Under the pieces are notes generated by a model, which ran no database searches, was not told the origin of the DNA, and was given only the letters and a program-made list of their open reading frames with translations. A DNA stretch of 5,496 nt from Phycisphaerae bacterium (GTDB taxonomy: Bacteria; Planctomycetota; Phycisphaerae; UBA1845): the NCBI GenBank assembly GCA_028277545.1, contig JANQGB010000339.1:1-5496 (forward strand), read 5' to 3'. The position numbers were made by a program, and so were the translations under genes. The stretch's first letter is position 1; every line of letters starts with the position of its first letter. Below are positions 1-5,277 of this stretch, one piece after another.

Positions 1-1
1 G

Positions 2-9
2 ACCGATAA
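2..9 (+). promoter_or_regulatory. Possible sigma-28 (FliA-type) -10 element upstream of fliD
   Basis: The octamer ACCGATAA matches the enterobacterial sigma-28 -10 consensus GCCGATAA at seven of eight positions. It lies about 70 bases upstream of the fliD start, and fliD-fliS operons are commonly driven by the flagellar sigma factor. The partner -35 element (TAAA-like) would fall just left of the window, so only half the promoter can be seen. The implied transcript would start near position 15 to 17 and have a leader of about 60 bases. An eight-base match alone can arise by chance. Confidence 0.35.
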
Positions 10-23
10 GACAGGTAGACTCC

Positions 24-48
24 GCCTGCGCGCGCTGTGCGCGCCGGC
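24..48 (+). other. GC-rich hairpin in the fliD leader
   Basis: GCGCGC at 30-35 pairs perfectly with GCGCGC at 39-44 around a TGT loop. GCC at 24-26 can pair with GGC at 46-48 across a small internal bulge. There is no T-run after it, so it is not a typical intrinsic terminator for an upstream gene. If transcription starts just after the CCGATAA box, it sits in the 5' leader of the fliD message. Short GC inverted repeats are common in DNA of this composition. Confidence 0.3.
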
Positions 49-66
49 GACCGGTCGGCCAGGTAC

Positions 67-71
67 GGGAG
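67..71 (+). promoter_or_regulatory. Shine-Dalgarno of fliD
   Basis: GGGAG lies six bases before the ATG at 78. The fliD reading frame stays open to the left edge of the window, so frame alone does not fix the start. This site, together with the FliD-typical N-terminus that follows (ISSSVGLISGLP), decides it. Confidence 0.5.
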
Positions 72-77
72 CTTGTC

Positions 78-3000
78 ATGAGCGGTATCAGCAGCAGCGT
101 GGGGTTGATCTCCGGGTTACCGACCGCTGACCTAATCTCCCAGCTAATGGCCATTGAGGCCAGGCCCCTCGAGCTGCTCCAGGAGCGGGCCGGAGTAGTG
201 CAGGCCGAGCGCACGGCGTTCGTCGACTTGTCGGCCCGACTGCTCTCGCTCAAGAACGCCATCCAGGATTTCGACGAGCCGGCCTTCTTCAAGAAGTTCC
301 GGGCCAACAGCAGCAACAGTGACGTCTTGTCGGCCGTACCCGGATCTGACGCGGCGCTGGGGTCGTTCAGCTTTCAGGTCCACTCGCTGGTCGCCAGTCA
401 CGGATTGATCAGCCAGGGCTTCGCCGACGCCGACACCAGCCCGGTGGGGTCGGGCACCGTCACCCTGGAGATGGGCAACGGGCTGCTCAATCCGGCCACC
501 GACCTCGACGTCCTCAATGGCGGGGAGGGAGTGCGGCGGGGCACCATCGAGATCACCGACCGTGCCGGCAACACGGCCGAGGTCGATCTGACTGCCGTGC
601 TTACCGTGCAGGACGTGGTGCAGGCCATCAACTCGCAGACTGCGATCAACGTGCAGGCCGGTGTGAGCGGTGACAAGCTCGTGCTGACCGATCTCAACGA
701 GACGGCGCTGGCTGGAAGCCTGTCCGTGCGCGACCTGGGCAGCGGCCACGCAGCCGAGGATCTGGGCATTGCCACAAGCGTTTCCGGGCTGGCCGGTGAC
801 GCGCTTTCGATCACCGGGGCGGACGTCATCAACCTGGTGGAATCGACCCTGCTCGCCTCGCTCAATGACGGCAACGGTGTCGGCCGGGCGCTTACCGGTA
901 CGGACTTCACCATACAACGCCAAAGCGGAGACGGCTTCCGCTTCGACATCGCACTGGACGGCAACATCGGCGATACGACGCACCTGAACGTGCTCAACAA
1001 CGGCAACGGGGTGCGACTGGGTGTCATTCGCATAACCGACCGCAGCGGGGAAAGCGCTGAGGTCGATCTATCCAACGCCGTCAACCTGGGCGACGTGACC
1101 GAGGCCATCGAGGCTTCGGGACTGGACATCAGCGTAACCTACTTCAACTCCAGCTCGCAGCACGCGCTGCAACTGTCCGACCAATCGACGGGCGACCAGG
1201 TCTTCAAGATTGAGGACGTAAGCGGCTTCGCGGCGCGGGACCTGGGAATCGCAGCCGAGGCGGACGAAGATTCCGGCTCGCTGATCGGCAACGGCATCCA
1301 CCGCGTGACCACGATCGGCGACATCATGCGAGCCGTCCAGTACGCCTATGACGAGAACAGTGGTTACAACGACGGGCGGGTGCGCGTCGAGATATCGAGC
1401 AACGGAAACGGCCTGGAGCTCACCTCGCTCGGAATGCCCCGCGAGTTTGAGGTCATTGCCGGCGAGGACTCGACGGCCGCCGCGGATCTGGGGCTCCTGG
1501 GAGACTACAGCCTGGGCTACCCGAGCGGCGGCGCGGCCCGCGACCTGATCGCCGGGTTGAACTCGGTTCTGCTGCGGTCGCTCAGCGGCGGCTCGGGGGT
1601 GTCCACCGGGCAGGTCCAGTTCACCGATGGCAACGGCGCCGGGGCAACCGTTGATTTCGCCGGTGCCCAGACGGTGCAGGATATTATTGACCGGATCAAC
1701 ACCGGAGCCGCAGAAGCCGGCGTGCAAGTCACGGCCGCCGTGAATCCGGTGGGCAACGGCATCATCGTTCGGGACGAGTCCGGCAGTTCGGCCAACCCGC
1801 TGGTCATCGACGACGTATCCGGCACGCTGGCCGCTGAATTGGGCCTGGCGGGCACTCACGCCACCGGCCAGGCGAACAGCGGGAACCTGCAGTTGCAGTA
1901 CATCTCTGAGCAGACGCCGCTTTCCGAACTGAACAGCGGGCGGGGCGTGCGCACCGGCGAGTTCAACATCTTCGACAGCGCCGGCACTCAACACTTTATC
2001 CGCCTGACCGACAACCAGAAGACGGTTGGCGACGTGCTCCACCTGATCAACAGTTCCGGCAACGGCCTGCTGGCGTCCATTAACGAAAGCGGCGACGGCA
2101 TTCTCATCACCGACACCGCCGACGGATCCGCCGCGCTCAAGATCGAGGAACGCGACGGCGGCTTCACCGCCGCGGATCTGAATCTACTGGGCGAGGCTGC
2201 GGAGGGCGAGACCACCATCGACGGTTCCTTCGAGGTGCGCCTGGAGATCGACGCGGACGACACGCTGCAGGACGTGGCCAACAAGATCAACGCCCTGGGC
2301 GGCGACTACTCGGCGGCGGTGGTGAACGACGGCAGCCCCGCGGCGCCCTACCGTCTGAGTGTCAGTTCTCTGGTCTCCGGCCTGCGCGGCAGGATGGTCT
2401 TCGACAGCGGGGACACCGGCCTGGCCCTGGAAAACCTGGTGGAGGCTCGGGACGCCGTGGTCTTCCTGGGCGGCTCTGACGCCGAGAACCCCGTCGTACT
2501 CCGCTCGCCGACCAACACACTCAACAACGTCTTACAGGACGTGGCCATCGATCTGGTGGGAACCAGCGACGAACCGGTCGACCTGTCCATAACGCAGGAC
2601 GTGGACACCATCGTCGGCGACATCAAGGACTTCGTGGACCGATACAACGAGGTGATCGGCCGGATCTCCGAGTTGACCTCCTTTAACTCAGAGACCTTCG
2701 AACGCGGCGTGCTCTTCGCCGACTCGACCGTCACGCAGGTGGAGTCCCGGCTGTTCCGCGCCGTGACGGATCAACTCGAGAACGTCGGTGCTAGCGTCTC
2801 CCGACTCTCGACCATCGGCATCGCGGTCGACGCCAACGGCAATCCGGCCGACGGCAATACCCTGGCCTTCGACGAGGCCAAGTTCCGTGAGGTGTACGCC
2901 AACAACCCCGAGGCGGTGGAGCAGCTCTTCCTCACGGAGGATACCGGCTTCGGCGACCTCTTCGACGAAATGCTGGACGGGATCACCCGAAGCCACGACG

Positions 3001-3197
3001 GCTTGCTGGCCACCAAGGACTCGAGCCTGGAAAGTCAGGAGGAGTTGATCAACGACCGGATTGCCAGCCTGCAGGAACTGCTGGACCAGAAGCAGACCAG
3101 GCTGGAGCGGGAATTCGCATCGCTGGAGACCTCGCTGGCAGCCCTCCAGGACCAGCAGACCTCCCTGGGGCTGCTGCAGGGCATGCTGGGCGGCTAG
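78..3197 (+). CDS. fliD: Flagellar hook-associated protein 2 (filament cap, FliD), long multi-repeat form
   Basis: FliD forms the oligomeric cap at the tip of the flagellum and helps exported flagellin fold into the filament. It is exported through the flagellar type III apparatus and has no cleavable signal peptide. The N-terminus is diagnostic: ISSSVGLISGLPTADLISQLM (residues 4-24) followed by a helical stretch to about 65, matching the FliD_N domain (about 4-110). The C-terminal domain covers about 795-1030, with NTLNNVLQDVAIDL at 813-826, DFVDRYNEVI at 851-860 and STIGIAVDANG at 911-921. The end is a heptad-like coiled coil (about 975-1030), as expected for the part that packs against the filament tip. 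The middle (about 130-790) consists of repeated flagellin-IN-type units. At 1039 residues it is well above the common 450-700, and the excess is entirely in this exposed middle. ATG at 78 is chosen for its Shine-Dalgarno and family N-terminus. fliS follows 116 bases later, which supports the assignment. Confidence 0.96.
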   Translation: MSGISSSVGLISGLPTADLISQLMAIEARPLELLQERAGVVQAERTAFVDLSARLLSLKNAIQDFDEPAFFKKFRANSSNSDVLSAVPGSDAALGSFSFQVHSLVASHGLISQGFADADTSPVGSGTVTLEMGNGLLNPATDLDVLNGGEGVRRGTIEITDRAGNTAEVDLTAVLTVQDVVQAINSQTAINVQAGVSGDKLVLTDLNETALAGSLSVRDLGSGHAAEDLGIATSVSGLAGDALSITGADVINLVESTLLASLNDGNGVGRALTGTDFTIQRQSGDGFRFDIALDGNIGDTTHLNVLNNGNGVRLGVIRITDRSGESAEVDLSNAVNLGDVTEAIEASGLDISVTYFNSSSQHALQLSDQSTGDQVFKIEDVSGFAARDLGIAAEADEDSGSLIGNGIHRVTTIGDIMRAVQYAYDENSGYNDGRVRVEISSNGNGLELTSLGMPREFEVIAGEDSTAAADLGLLGDYSLGYPSGGAARDLIAGLNSVLLRSLSGGSGVSTGQVQFTDGNGAGATVDFAGAQTVQDIIDRINTGAAEAGVQVTAAVNPVGNGIIVRDESGSSANPLVIDDVSGTLAAELGLAGTHATGQANSGNLQLQYISEQTPLSELNSGRGVRTGEFNIFDSAGTQHFIRLTDNQKTVGDVLHLINSSGNGLLASINESGDGILITDTADGSAALKIEERDGGFTAADLNLLGEAAEGETTIDGSFEVRLEIDADDTLQDVANKINALGGDYSAAVVNDGSPAAPYRLSVSSLVSGLRGRMVFDSGDTGLALENLVEARDAVVFLGGSDAENPVVLRSPTNTLNNVLQDVAIDLVGTSDEPVDLSITQDVDTIVGDIKDFVDRYNEVIGRISELTSFNSETFERGVLFADSTVTQVESRLFRAVTDQLENVGASVSRLSTIGIAVDANGNPADGNTLAFDEAKFREVYANNPEAVEQLFLTEDTGFGDLFDEMLDGITRSHDGLLATKDSSLESQEELINDRIASLQELLDQKQTRLEREFASLETSLAALQDQQTSLGLLQGMLGG
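501..773 (+). repeat. FliD flagellin-IN unit 1 (residues 142-232)
   Basis: The head has the form LNxGxGVRxGxIxITDRxG..AEVDL, with LN at 146-147 and AEVDL at 167-171. The tail contains TVQDVVQAIN (176-185) and ends in DLGIA (228-232). The head motif and the 'TVxDVxxAIN' segment are characteristic of the flagellin hook IN motif found in flagellins and FliD. It is the best match to unit 2 in this protein. Confidence 0.75.
834..977 (+). repeat. FliD head-only partial IN unit (residues 253-300)
   Basis: STLLASLNDGNGVG (256-269) followed by FTIQRQSGDGFRFDIAL (277-293) looks like the head of an IN unit, comparable to LLRSLSGGSGVSTG at 498-511. It has no tail: the complete unit 2 begins directly after it. 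This suggests a unit that lost its second half or was interrupted by duplication of its neighbour. Confidence 0.45.
981..1253 (+). repeat. FliD flagellin-IN unit 2 (residues 302-392)
   Basis: This has the same layout as unit 1, with LNNGNGVR at 306-313, ITDRSG at 319-324, AEVDL at 327-331 and DLGIA at 388-392. Every landmark sits exactly 160 residues after its counterpart in unit 1. Over the first 30 residues I count 20 identities between the two. The DNA has diverged, especially at third codon positions, so the duplication is not recent. Confidence 0.75.
1299..1499 (+). repeat. FliD tail-only partial IN unit (residues 408-474)
   Basis: HRVTTIGDIMRAVQ (408-421) corresponds to the TVQDVVQAIN segment of the full units, and AAADLGLLG (467-475) corresponds to their AAEDLGIA ending. 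The head (LNxGxGVRxG) is absent. The protein therefore carries a lone head at 253-300 and a lone tail here, flanking complete unit 2. Confidence 0.45.
1569..1853 (+). repeat. FliD flagellin-IN unit 3 (residues 498-592)
   Basis: The head is LSGGSGVSTGQVQFTD (502-517), the middle is TVQDIIDRIN (532-541), and the end is AAELGLA (585-591). It is more diverged than units 1 and 2 and about three residues longer between landmarks, but keeps their order. TVQDIIDRIN is a very typical IN-motif segment. Confidence 0.7.
1923..2195 (+). repeat. FliD flagellin-IN unit 4 (residues 616-706)
   Basis: The head is LNSGRGVRTGEFNIFD (618-633), the middle is TVGDVLHLIN (649-658), and the end is AADLNLLG (698-705). 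The head-to-tail distance equals that of units 1 and 2. The ending shares a 14-base identical stretch (2167-2180) with the tail-only unit at 1477-1490, both encoding AADL. Confidence 0.7.
2223..2447 (+). repeat. FliD degenerate terminal IN-like unit (residues 716-790)
   Basis: DDTLQDVANKINALGGDYSA (727-746) is a clear IN-type segment. It is followed by YRLSVSSLVSGLRGRMVF and LALENLVEA (782-790), which leads into the C-terminal FliD domain. This last copy is the one normally found next to FliD_C in shorter family members, so it may be the ancestral unit. Confidence 0.5.
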
Positions 3198-3205
3198 CGG
3201 CTCCC

Positions 3206-3230
3206 GGGCGGCTCAGCGGGGCCGTCGCCC
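3206..3230 (+). other. Hairpin just after the fliD stop
   Basis: GGGCGGC at 3206-3212 can pair with GTCGCCC at 3224-3230 (six Watson-Crick pairs and one G-T wobble) around an 11-base loop, nine bases after the fliD stop. No T-tract follows. At most it is a weak or partial terminator, or an mRNA-stabilising stem between fliD and fliS. Confidence 0.3.
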
Positions 3231-3242
3231 AGCGCGGGGGCC

Positions 3243-3265
3243 CTCCTGAAGCTCCACCCAGGAGC
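3243..3265 (+). other. Overlapping, mutually exclusive inverted repeats in the fliD-fliS gap
   Basis: CTCCTG (3243-3248) pairs with CAGGAG (3259-3264). GCTCC (3251-3255) also pairs perfectly with GGAGC (3261-3265). Both stems use the same GGAG arm, so only one can form at a time. The element is 49 bases upstream of the first fliS start codon. There is no T-run, and no function can be assigned from sequence. Confidence 0.3.
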
Positions 3266-3300
3266 CCACAATTAGGTCAACTTGCCTGCCCCCCCTACCG

Positions 3301-3315
3301 ATACCCCCAGGGTAT
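3301..3315 (+). promoter_or_regulatory. Palindrome covering the fliS Shine-Dalgarno and first start codon
   Basis: ATACCC (3301-3306) and GGGTAT (3310-3315) form a perfect six-base inverted repeat around CCA. The right arm includes most of the only Shine-Dalgarno-like bases (AGGG, 3309-3312) and AT of the ATG at 3314. In RNA the stem would hide the ribosome binding site; in DNA it could be a small operator. AGGG is one base from the ATG at 3314, too close to serve it, but seven bases from the ATG at 3320. Confidence 0.4.
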
Positions 3316-3817
3316 GAGCATGACGGCGCCCAATTCCTATCTTCGTGACGCGGTGATGACCGCGACGCCGGAGCAACTACAACTCATGCTCTACGACGGG
3401 GCGATTCGTTTCGCAACACAGGGCAGGGACGCCCTGGAAGCCAAGGACCACGAGCAGTCCTACGAGAAACTCTCCCGCGCCCAGGCCATAGTCCTGGAGA
3501 TGGAGCGCGGCTTGCGACCCGAGGTCAACGCCGAGCTGTGCGAGCGGATGGCGGCGATCTACGGCTTCATCTATCGCAAGCTGGTGGAAGGCAGCATCAA
3601 CAAGGACACCACCGACATCGACGACGCCCTCAAGATTCTCCGGATGGAGCGTGAGACCTGGGTGTTGCTGATGGAGAAAGTCAACGCCGCTCGGGCCGAA
3701 GCGTCGCCCGAGGAGTCACCCGCCAACGTCCAGCCGGCTGCCCCCGCGGCACCGGCCGCAGCCGCCCGGCAGGTCGACCCGGCTGACCAGGCCGGATCAC
3801 TCTGCGTCGAGGGATGA
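3314..3817 (+). CDS. fliS: Flagellar export chaperone FliS with Ala/Pro-rich C-terminal tail
   Basis: FliS binds the C-terminal disordered region of flagellin in the cytoplasm, prevents premature polymerisation and takes it to the export gate. The family signature is clear: NSYLRDAV (7-14), then TATPEQLQLMLYDGAIRF (16-33). The rest of a helical bundle runs to about 127, including a long helix around ALEAKDHEQSYEKLSRAQAIV and the segment ERMAAIYGFIYRKLVEG. Known FliS proteins are about 125-135 residues. This one has 167 because of a tail (about 128-167) rich in Ala and Pro and ending SLCVEG. The start is uncertain by two codons: ATG at 3314 is the outer limit, but ATG at 3320 (giving MTAPNSYL) has the better-spaced AGGG. 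It lies 116 bases after fliD on the same strand, so it is probably co-transcribed. Confidence 0.95.
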   Translation: MSMTAPNSYLRDAVMTATPEQLQLMLYDGAIRFATQGRDALEAKDHEQSYEKLSRAQAIVLEMERGLRPEVNAELCERMAAIYGFIYRKLVEGSINKDTTDIDDALKILRMERETWVLLMEKVNAARAEASPEESPANVQPAAPAAPAAAARQVDPADQAGSLCVEG

Positions 3818-3876
3818 TCCCGCCTGACCTGCGGTGTGTCGGCACCCCCTGCCTGAGCTCTTGCACCTCCGGTAAG

Positions 3877-3905
3877 TTGACTGTACCACCTTCGTACCTT
3901 AGACA
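3877..3905 (+). promoter_or_regulatory. Candidate sigma-70-type promoter for the secreted TPR gene
   Basis: TTGACT (3877-3882) matches the -35 consensus at five of six positions. It is followed after exactly 17 bases by TAGACA (3900-3905), a poor -10 with three of six matches. Transcription would begin around 3912, inside the first inverted repeat, giving a leader of roughly 120 bases. The good -35 and ideal spacing are the evidence; the weak -10 is the reason for low confidence. Confidence 0.3.
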
Positions 3906-3907
3906 GG

Positions 3908-3926
3908 CCATCGGTTGGACCGATGG
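3908..3926 (+). promoter_or_regulatory. Perfect 8-bp inverted repeat, leader stem 1 or operator
   Basis: CCATCGGT (3908-3915) and ACCGATGG (3919-3926) are exact reverse complements around a TGG loop. The repeat sits just past the candidate -10, where a repressor operator would be placed. It could equally be the first hairpin of the TPR gene's leader RNA. No T-run follows (ACCATGAGC), so it is a poor candidate for a fliDS terminator. Confidence 0.45.
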
Positions 3927-3933
3927 ACCATGA

Positions 3934-3964
3934 GCCCGGATGCAGCCGCGCGGTCGATCCGGGC
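3934..3964 (+). promoter_or_regulatory. Perfect 8-bp inverted repeat, leader stem 2
   Basis: GCCCGGAT (3934-3941) and ATCCGGGC (3957-3964) are exact reverse complements enclosing 15 bases. The enclosed stretch contains the self-complementary CCGCGCGG (3946-3953). It begins seven bases after stem 1. An alternative pairing of GCAA (3963-3966) with TTGC (3983-3986) plus three further pairs overlaps its right arm. I do not recognise a known riboswitch core here. Confidence 0.4.
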
Positions 3965-4020
3965 AATGCCACCACTGGGGCCTTGCGAACCGGCGGCGGA
4001 TGGTCTGCGTAGCCTGACGG

Positions 4021-4026
4021 AAGGAG
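4021..4026 (+). promoter_or_regulatory. Strong Shine-Dalgarno of the secreted TPR gene
   Basis: AAGGAG lies eight bases before ATG 4035. It is the strongest ribosome binding site in the window. It fixes the start there and excludes the in-frame upstream TTG at 3915 and ATG at 3930, which lack such a site and would place 35-40 non-family residues before the signal peptide. Confidence 0.85.
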
Positions 4027-4034
4027 TTCATACC

Positions 4035-5228
4035 ATGAACCGTCTGTATCGCCTGCGAAGCGTGACCGCTGTGGCGCTGTTCACCTGCTGCTGCGGAATT
4101 AGCTGGGCCCAGTCACCGCCGCCATCCGGTCCAGGCGGGCAAGCGGCGCCCGCGCCGCCACCGAGTGAAAAGTATCCGCCGGCGGCTAACCTGGAGGAGG
4201 CCCTGCAACTCGCCCTGGACGCCGTTCGCCAGGCAGAGGACGAATCCAACAGCGAGGAAGTCCGCCAGGAGAAGGTCAGCGAGTGCGCTCACTACACCAC
4301 GGCGGCAGCGGATTTCGACCGCGACAACCTCAAGGCAGAGTATATCAACGGCCGACTGAACATCCTCATCAATCGCGATCGGGACGCGTTCAGCCAGATC
4401 AGGAAGTACGTCGAGAGCCCGGTCGGCGAGGGAGACGCCGAGGCTTGGCGCATCCTGGGTGGTCTCTTCCTGGACGGCGGCTACCCCCCGATGGCCGAGG
4501 CGAAATACCGCCGGGCACTCAAGCTCAACCCCGCGGACCCCTTGATCTACCTGGGGCTGGCCAAAGCCTCCAACCTGCAGAGCCGGTTCCAGGAAGGCGC
4601 CGGCCACGTCCAGAGGGCTATCAGGCTGGATCCCTCGTCATCAGAGGCGTACCAGGTATTGGCCACCGCCATGGTGGGTCTCAAGGACTATCGCGAGGCC
4701 AAGCGGGCCATGCGGGAGGCGGTGGCCCGCAGCCGAGGAAAGGTAAGCACTGATACAACGAATACTGTGGAACTGACGCGCCTCCTGGGCTACTACCGCC
4801 AGTCTCTGGCGGTCCTGAGAAGCCTGATAGTTGAGGCGCCCAAAGACCCCGACAAGTTTGCGGAGTTTGGCCAGGATGTTCTGGACTATTCGCAGGTGAC
4901 GCAGCTCCAGTTGGATGTTGAGCGCGTGCTGGCCATCCACGCACTGGTGGACCAGATTAGATGGGCCCTGGAGGAGACCAACTCTCAGGTTCAACCGACC
5001 CTGGTCTACGAATGCGCCCGGCTCTGCATGCTGGCCGGTCGGAGCGACGACGCCGTCGAGGCCCTGGAGGGCCTGCTGGCCATAGACCCTCAGGACGCCA
5101 CCGCGATCCAGATGCTGGAGGACATCAAGTCCGGCGTAGCTCAGGCCGCAACGCCACTGGCCGTCCCGAGTGCGCCACCCGCCGATCCAGGTACGCCACC
5201 AGCCGGCACCGAGCCGGAGGAGCCCTAG
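4035..5228 (+). CDS. Secreted TPR-repeat protein of unknown specific role
   Basis: A protein of 397 residues with a signal peptide: basic start (MNRLYRLR), hydrophobic core TAVALFTCCCGI (11-22) and a likely signal peptidase I site after SWA (residue 25). The cysteines at 18-20 do not form a proper lipobox. A Pro-rich linker follows (28-50). TPR units are visible at about 134-167 (AWRILGGLFLDGGY, AEAKYRRALKLNP), 168-201 (IYLGLAKASNLQSRFQEG, AIRLDP) and 202-233 (AYQVLATAMVGLKDYREAKRA). Another is at about 320-353 (YECARLCMLAGRSDDAVEALEGLLAIDP). Residues 234-319 are helical without clear repeats, and the last 25 are Pro-rich and disordered. TPRs mediate protein-protein contacts, so a periplasmic or envelope scaffold role is likely, but no partner or enzyme activity can be read. 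It follows fliS by 217 bases with its own leader and is probably transcribed separately. Confidence 0.85.
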   Translation: MNRLYRLRSVTAVALFTCCCGISWAQSPPPSGPGGQAAPAPPPSEKYPPAANLEEALQLALDAVRQAEDESNSEEVRQEKVSECAHYTTAAADFDRDNLKAEYINGRLNILINRDRDAFSQIRKYVESPVGEGDAEAWRILGGLFLDGGYPPMAEAKYRRALKLNPADPLIYLGLAKASNLQSRFQEGAGHVQRAIRLDPSSSEAYQVLATAMVGLKDYREAKRAMREAVARSRGKVSTDTTNTVELTRLLGYYRQSLAVLRSLIVEAPKDPDKFAEFGQDVLDYSQVTQLQLDVERVLAIHALVDQIRWALEETNSQVQPTLVYECARLCMLAGRSDDAVEALEGLLAIDPQDATAIQMLEDIKSGVAQAATPLAVPSAPPADPGTPPAGTEPEEP

Positions 5229-5261
5229 CCCGAATCTGGCCGCCTCAGCCGCGTCGTGGGA

Positions 5262-5277
5262 GTCGGTCAGTCAGTCA
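5262..5277 (+). repeat. Four-base tandem repeat forming a three-frame stop
   Basis: GTCG-GTCA-GTCA-GTCA spans the end of the leftward gene. Read on the minus strand it gives TGACTGACTGA. Because the period is four, the TGA triplets at 5277-5275, 5273-5271 and 5269-5267 fall in all three frames. The last is the stop codon actually used. Confidence 0.6.

Noticed and set aside
144..2042. Long open frames on the minus strand inside fliD (144-983, 398-1129, 1068-2042)
   Set aside because: They are antisense to a well-supported fliD, show no recognisable domain, and have Arg/Ser/Val-rich, low-information compositions typical of reading GC-rich codons backwards.
3277..3304. Second sigma-28-like promoter before fliS (TCAACTTG, 12 bases, ACCGATAC)
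   Set aside because: It matches about five of eight and six of eight consensus positions. Transcription would start near 3310, leaving almost no leader and removing part of the ribosome binding site.
3833..3846. GGTGT/GCACC hairpin after fliS as a terminator
   Set aside because: The stem is only four to five pairs with a wobble, and no T-run follows (CCCTGCCTGAG).
3960..4020. Cyclic-di-GMP (GEMM) riboswitch in the TPR leader
   Set aside because: Some G/C-rich words and an ACCGATGG arm recall known examples, but the conserved core (GGGCAAACC-like and GACGCAAAGCC-like segments with a GNRA loop) is missing.
3915..4034. Upstream extension of the TPR gene from TTG 3915 or ATG 3930
   Set aside because: No Shine-Dalgarno is present there, and the extension would precede a textbook signal peptide. 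AAGGAG at 4021 marks ATG 4035.
4068..4097. Lipoprotein signal in the TPR protein (cysteines at residues 18-20)
   Set aside because: The residues before the cysteines (ALFT) do not fit the lipobox, and a standard SWA-Q cleavage site follows.
4283..4753. Alternative plus-strand frame within the TPR gene (156 codons)
   Set aside because: It is out of frame with clear TPR repeats, is rich in Gly, Pro and Arg, and lacks any domain.
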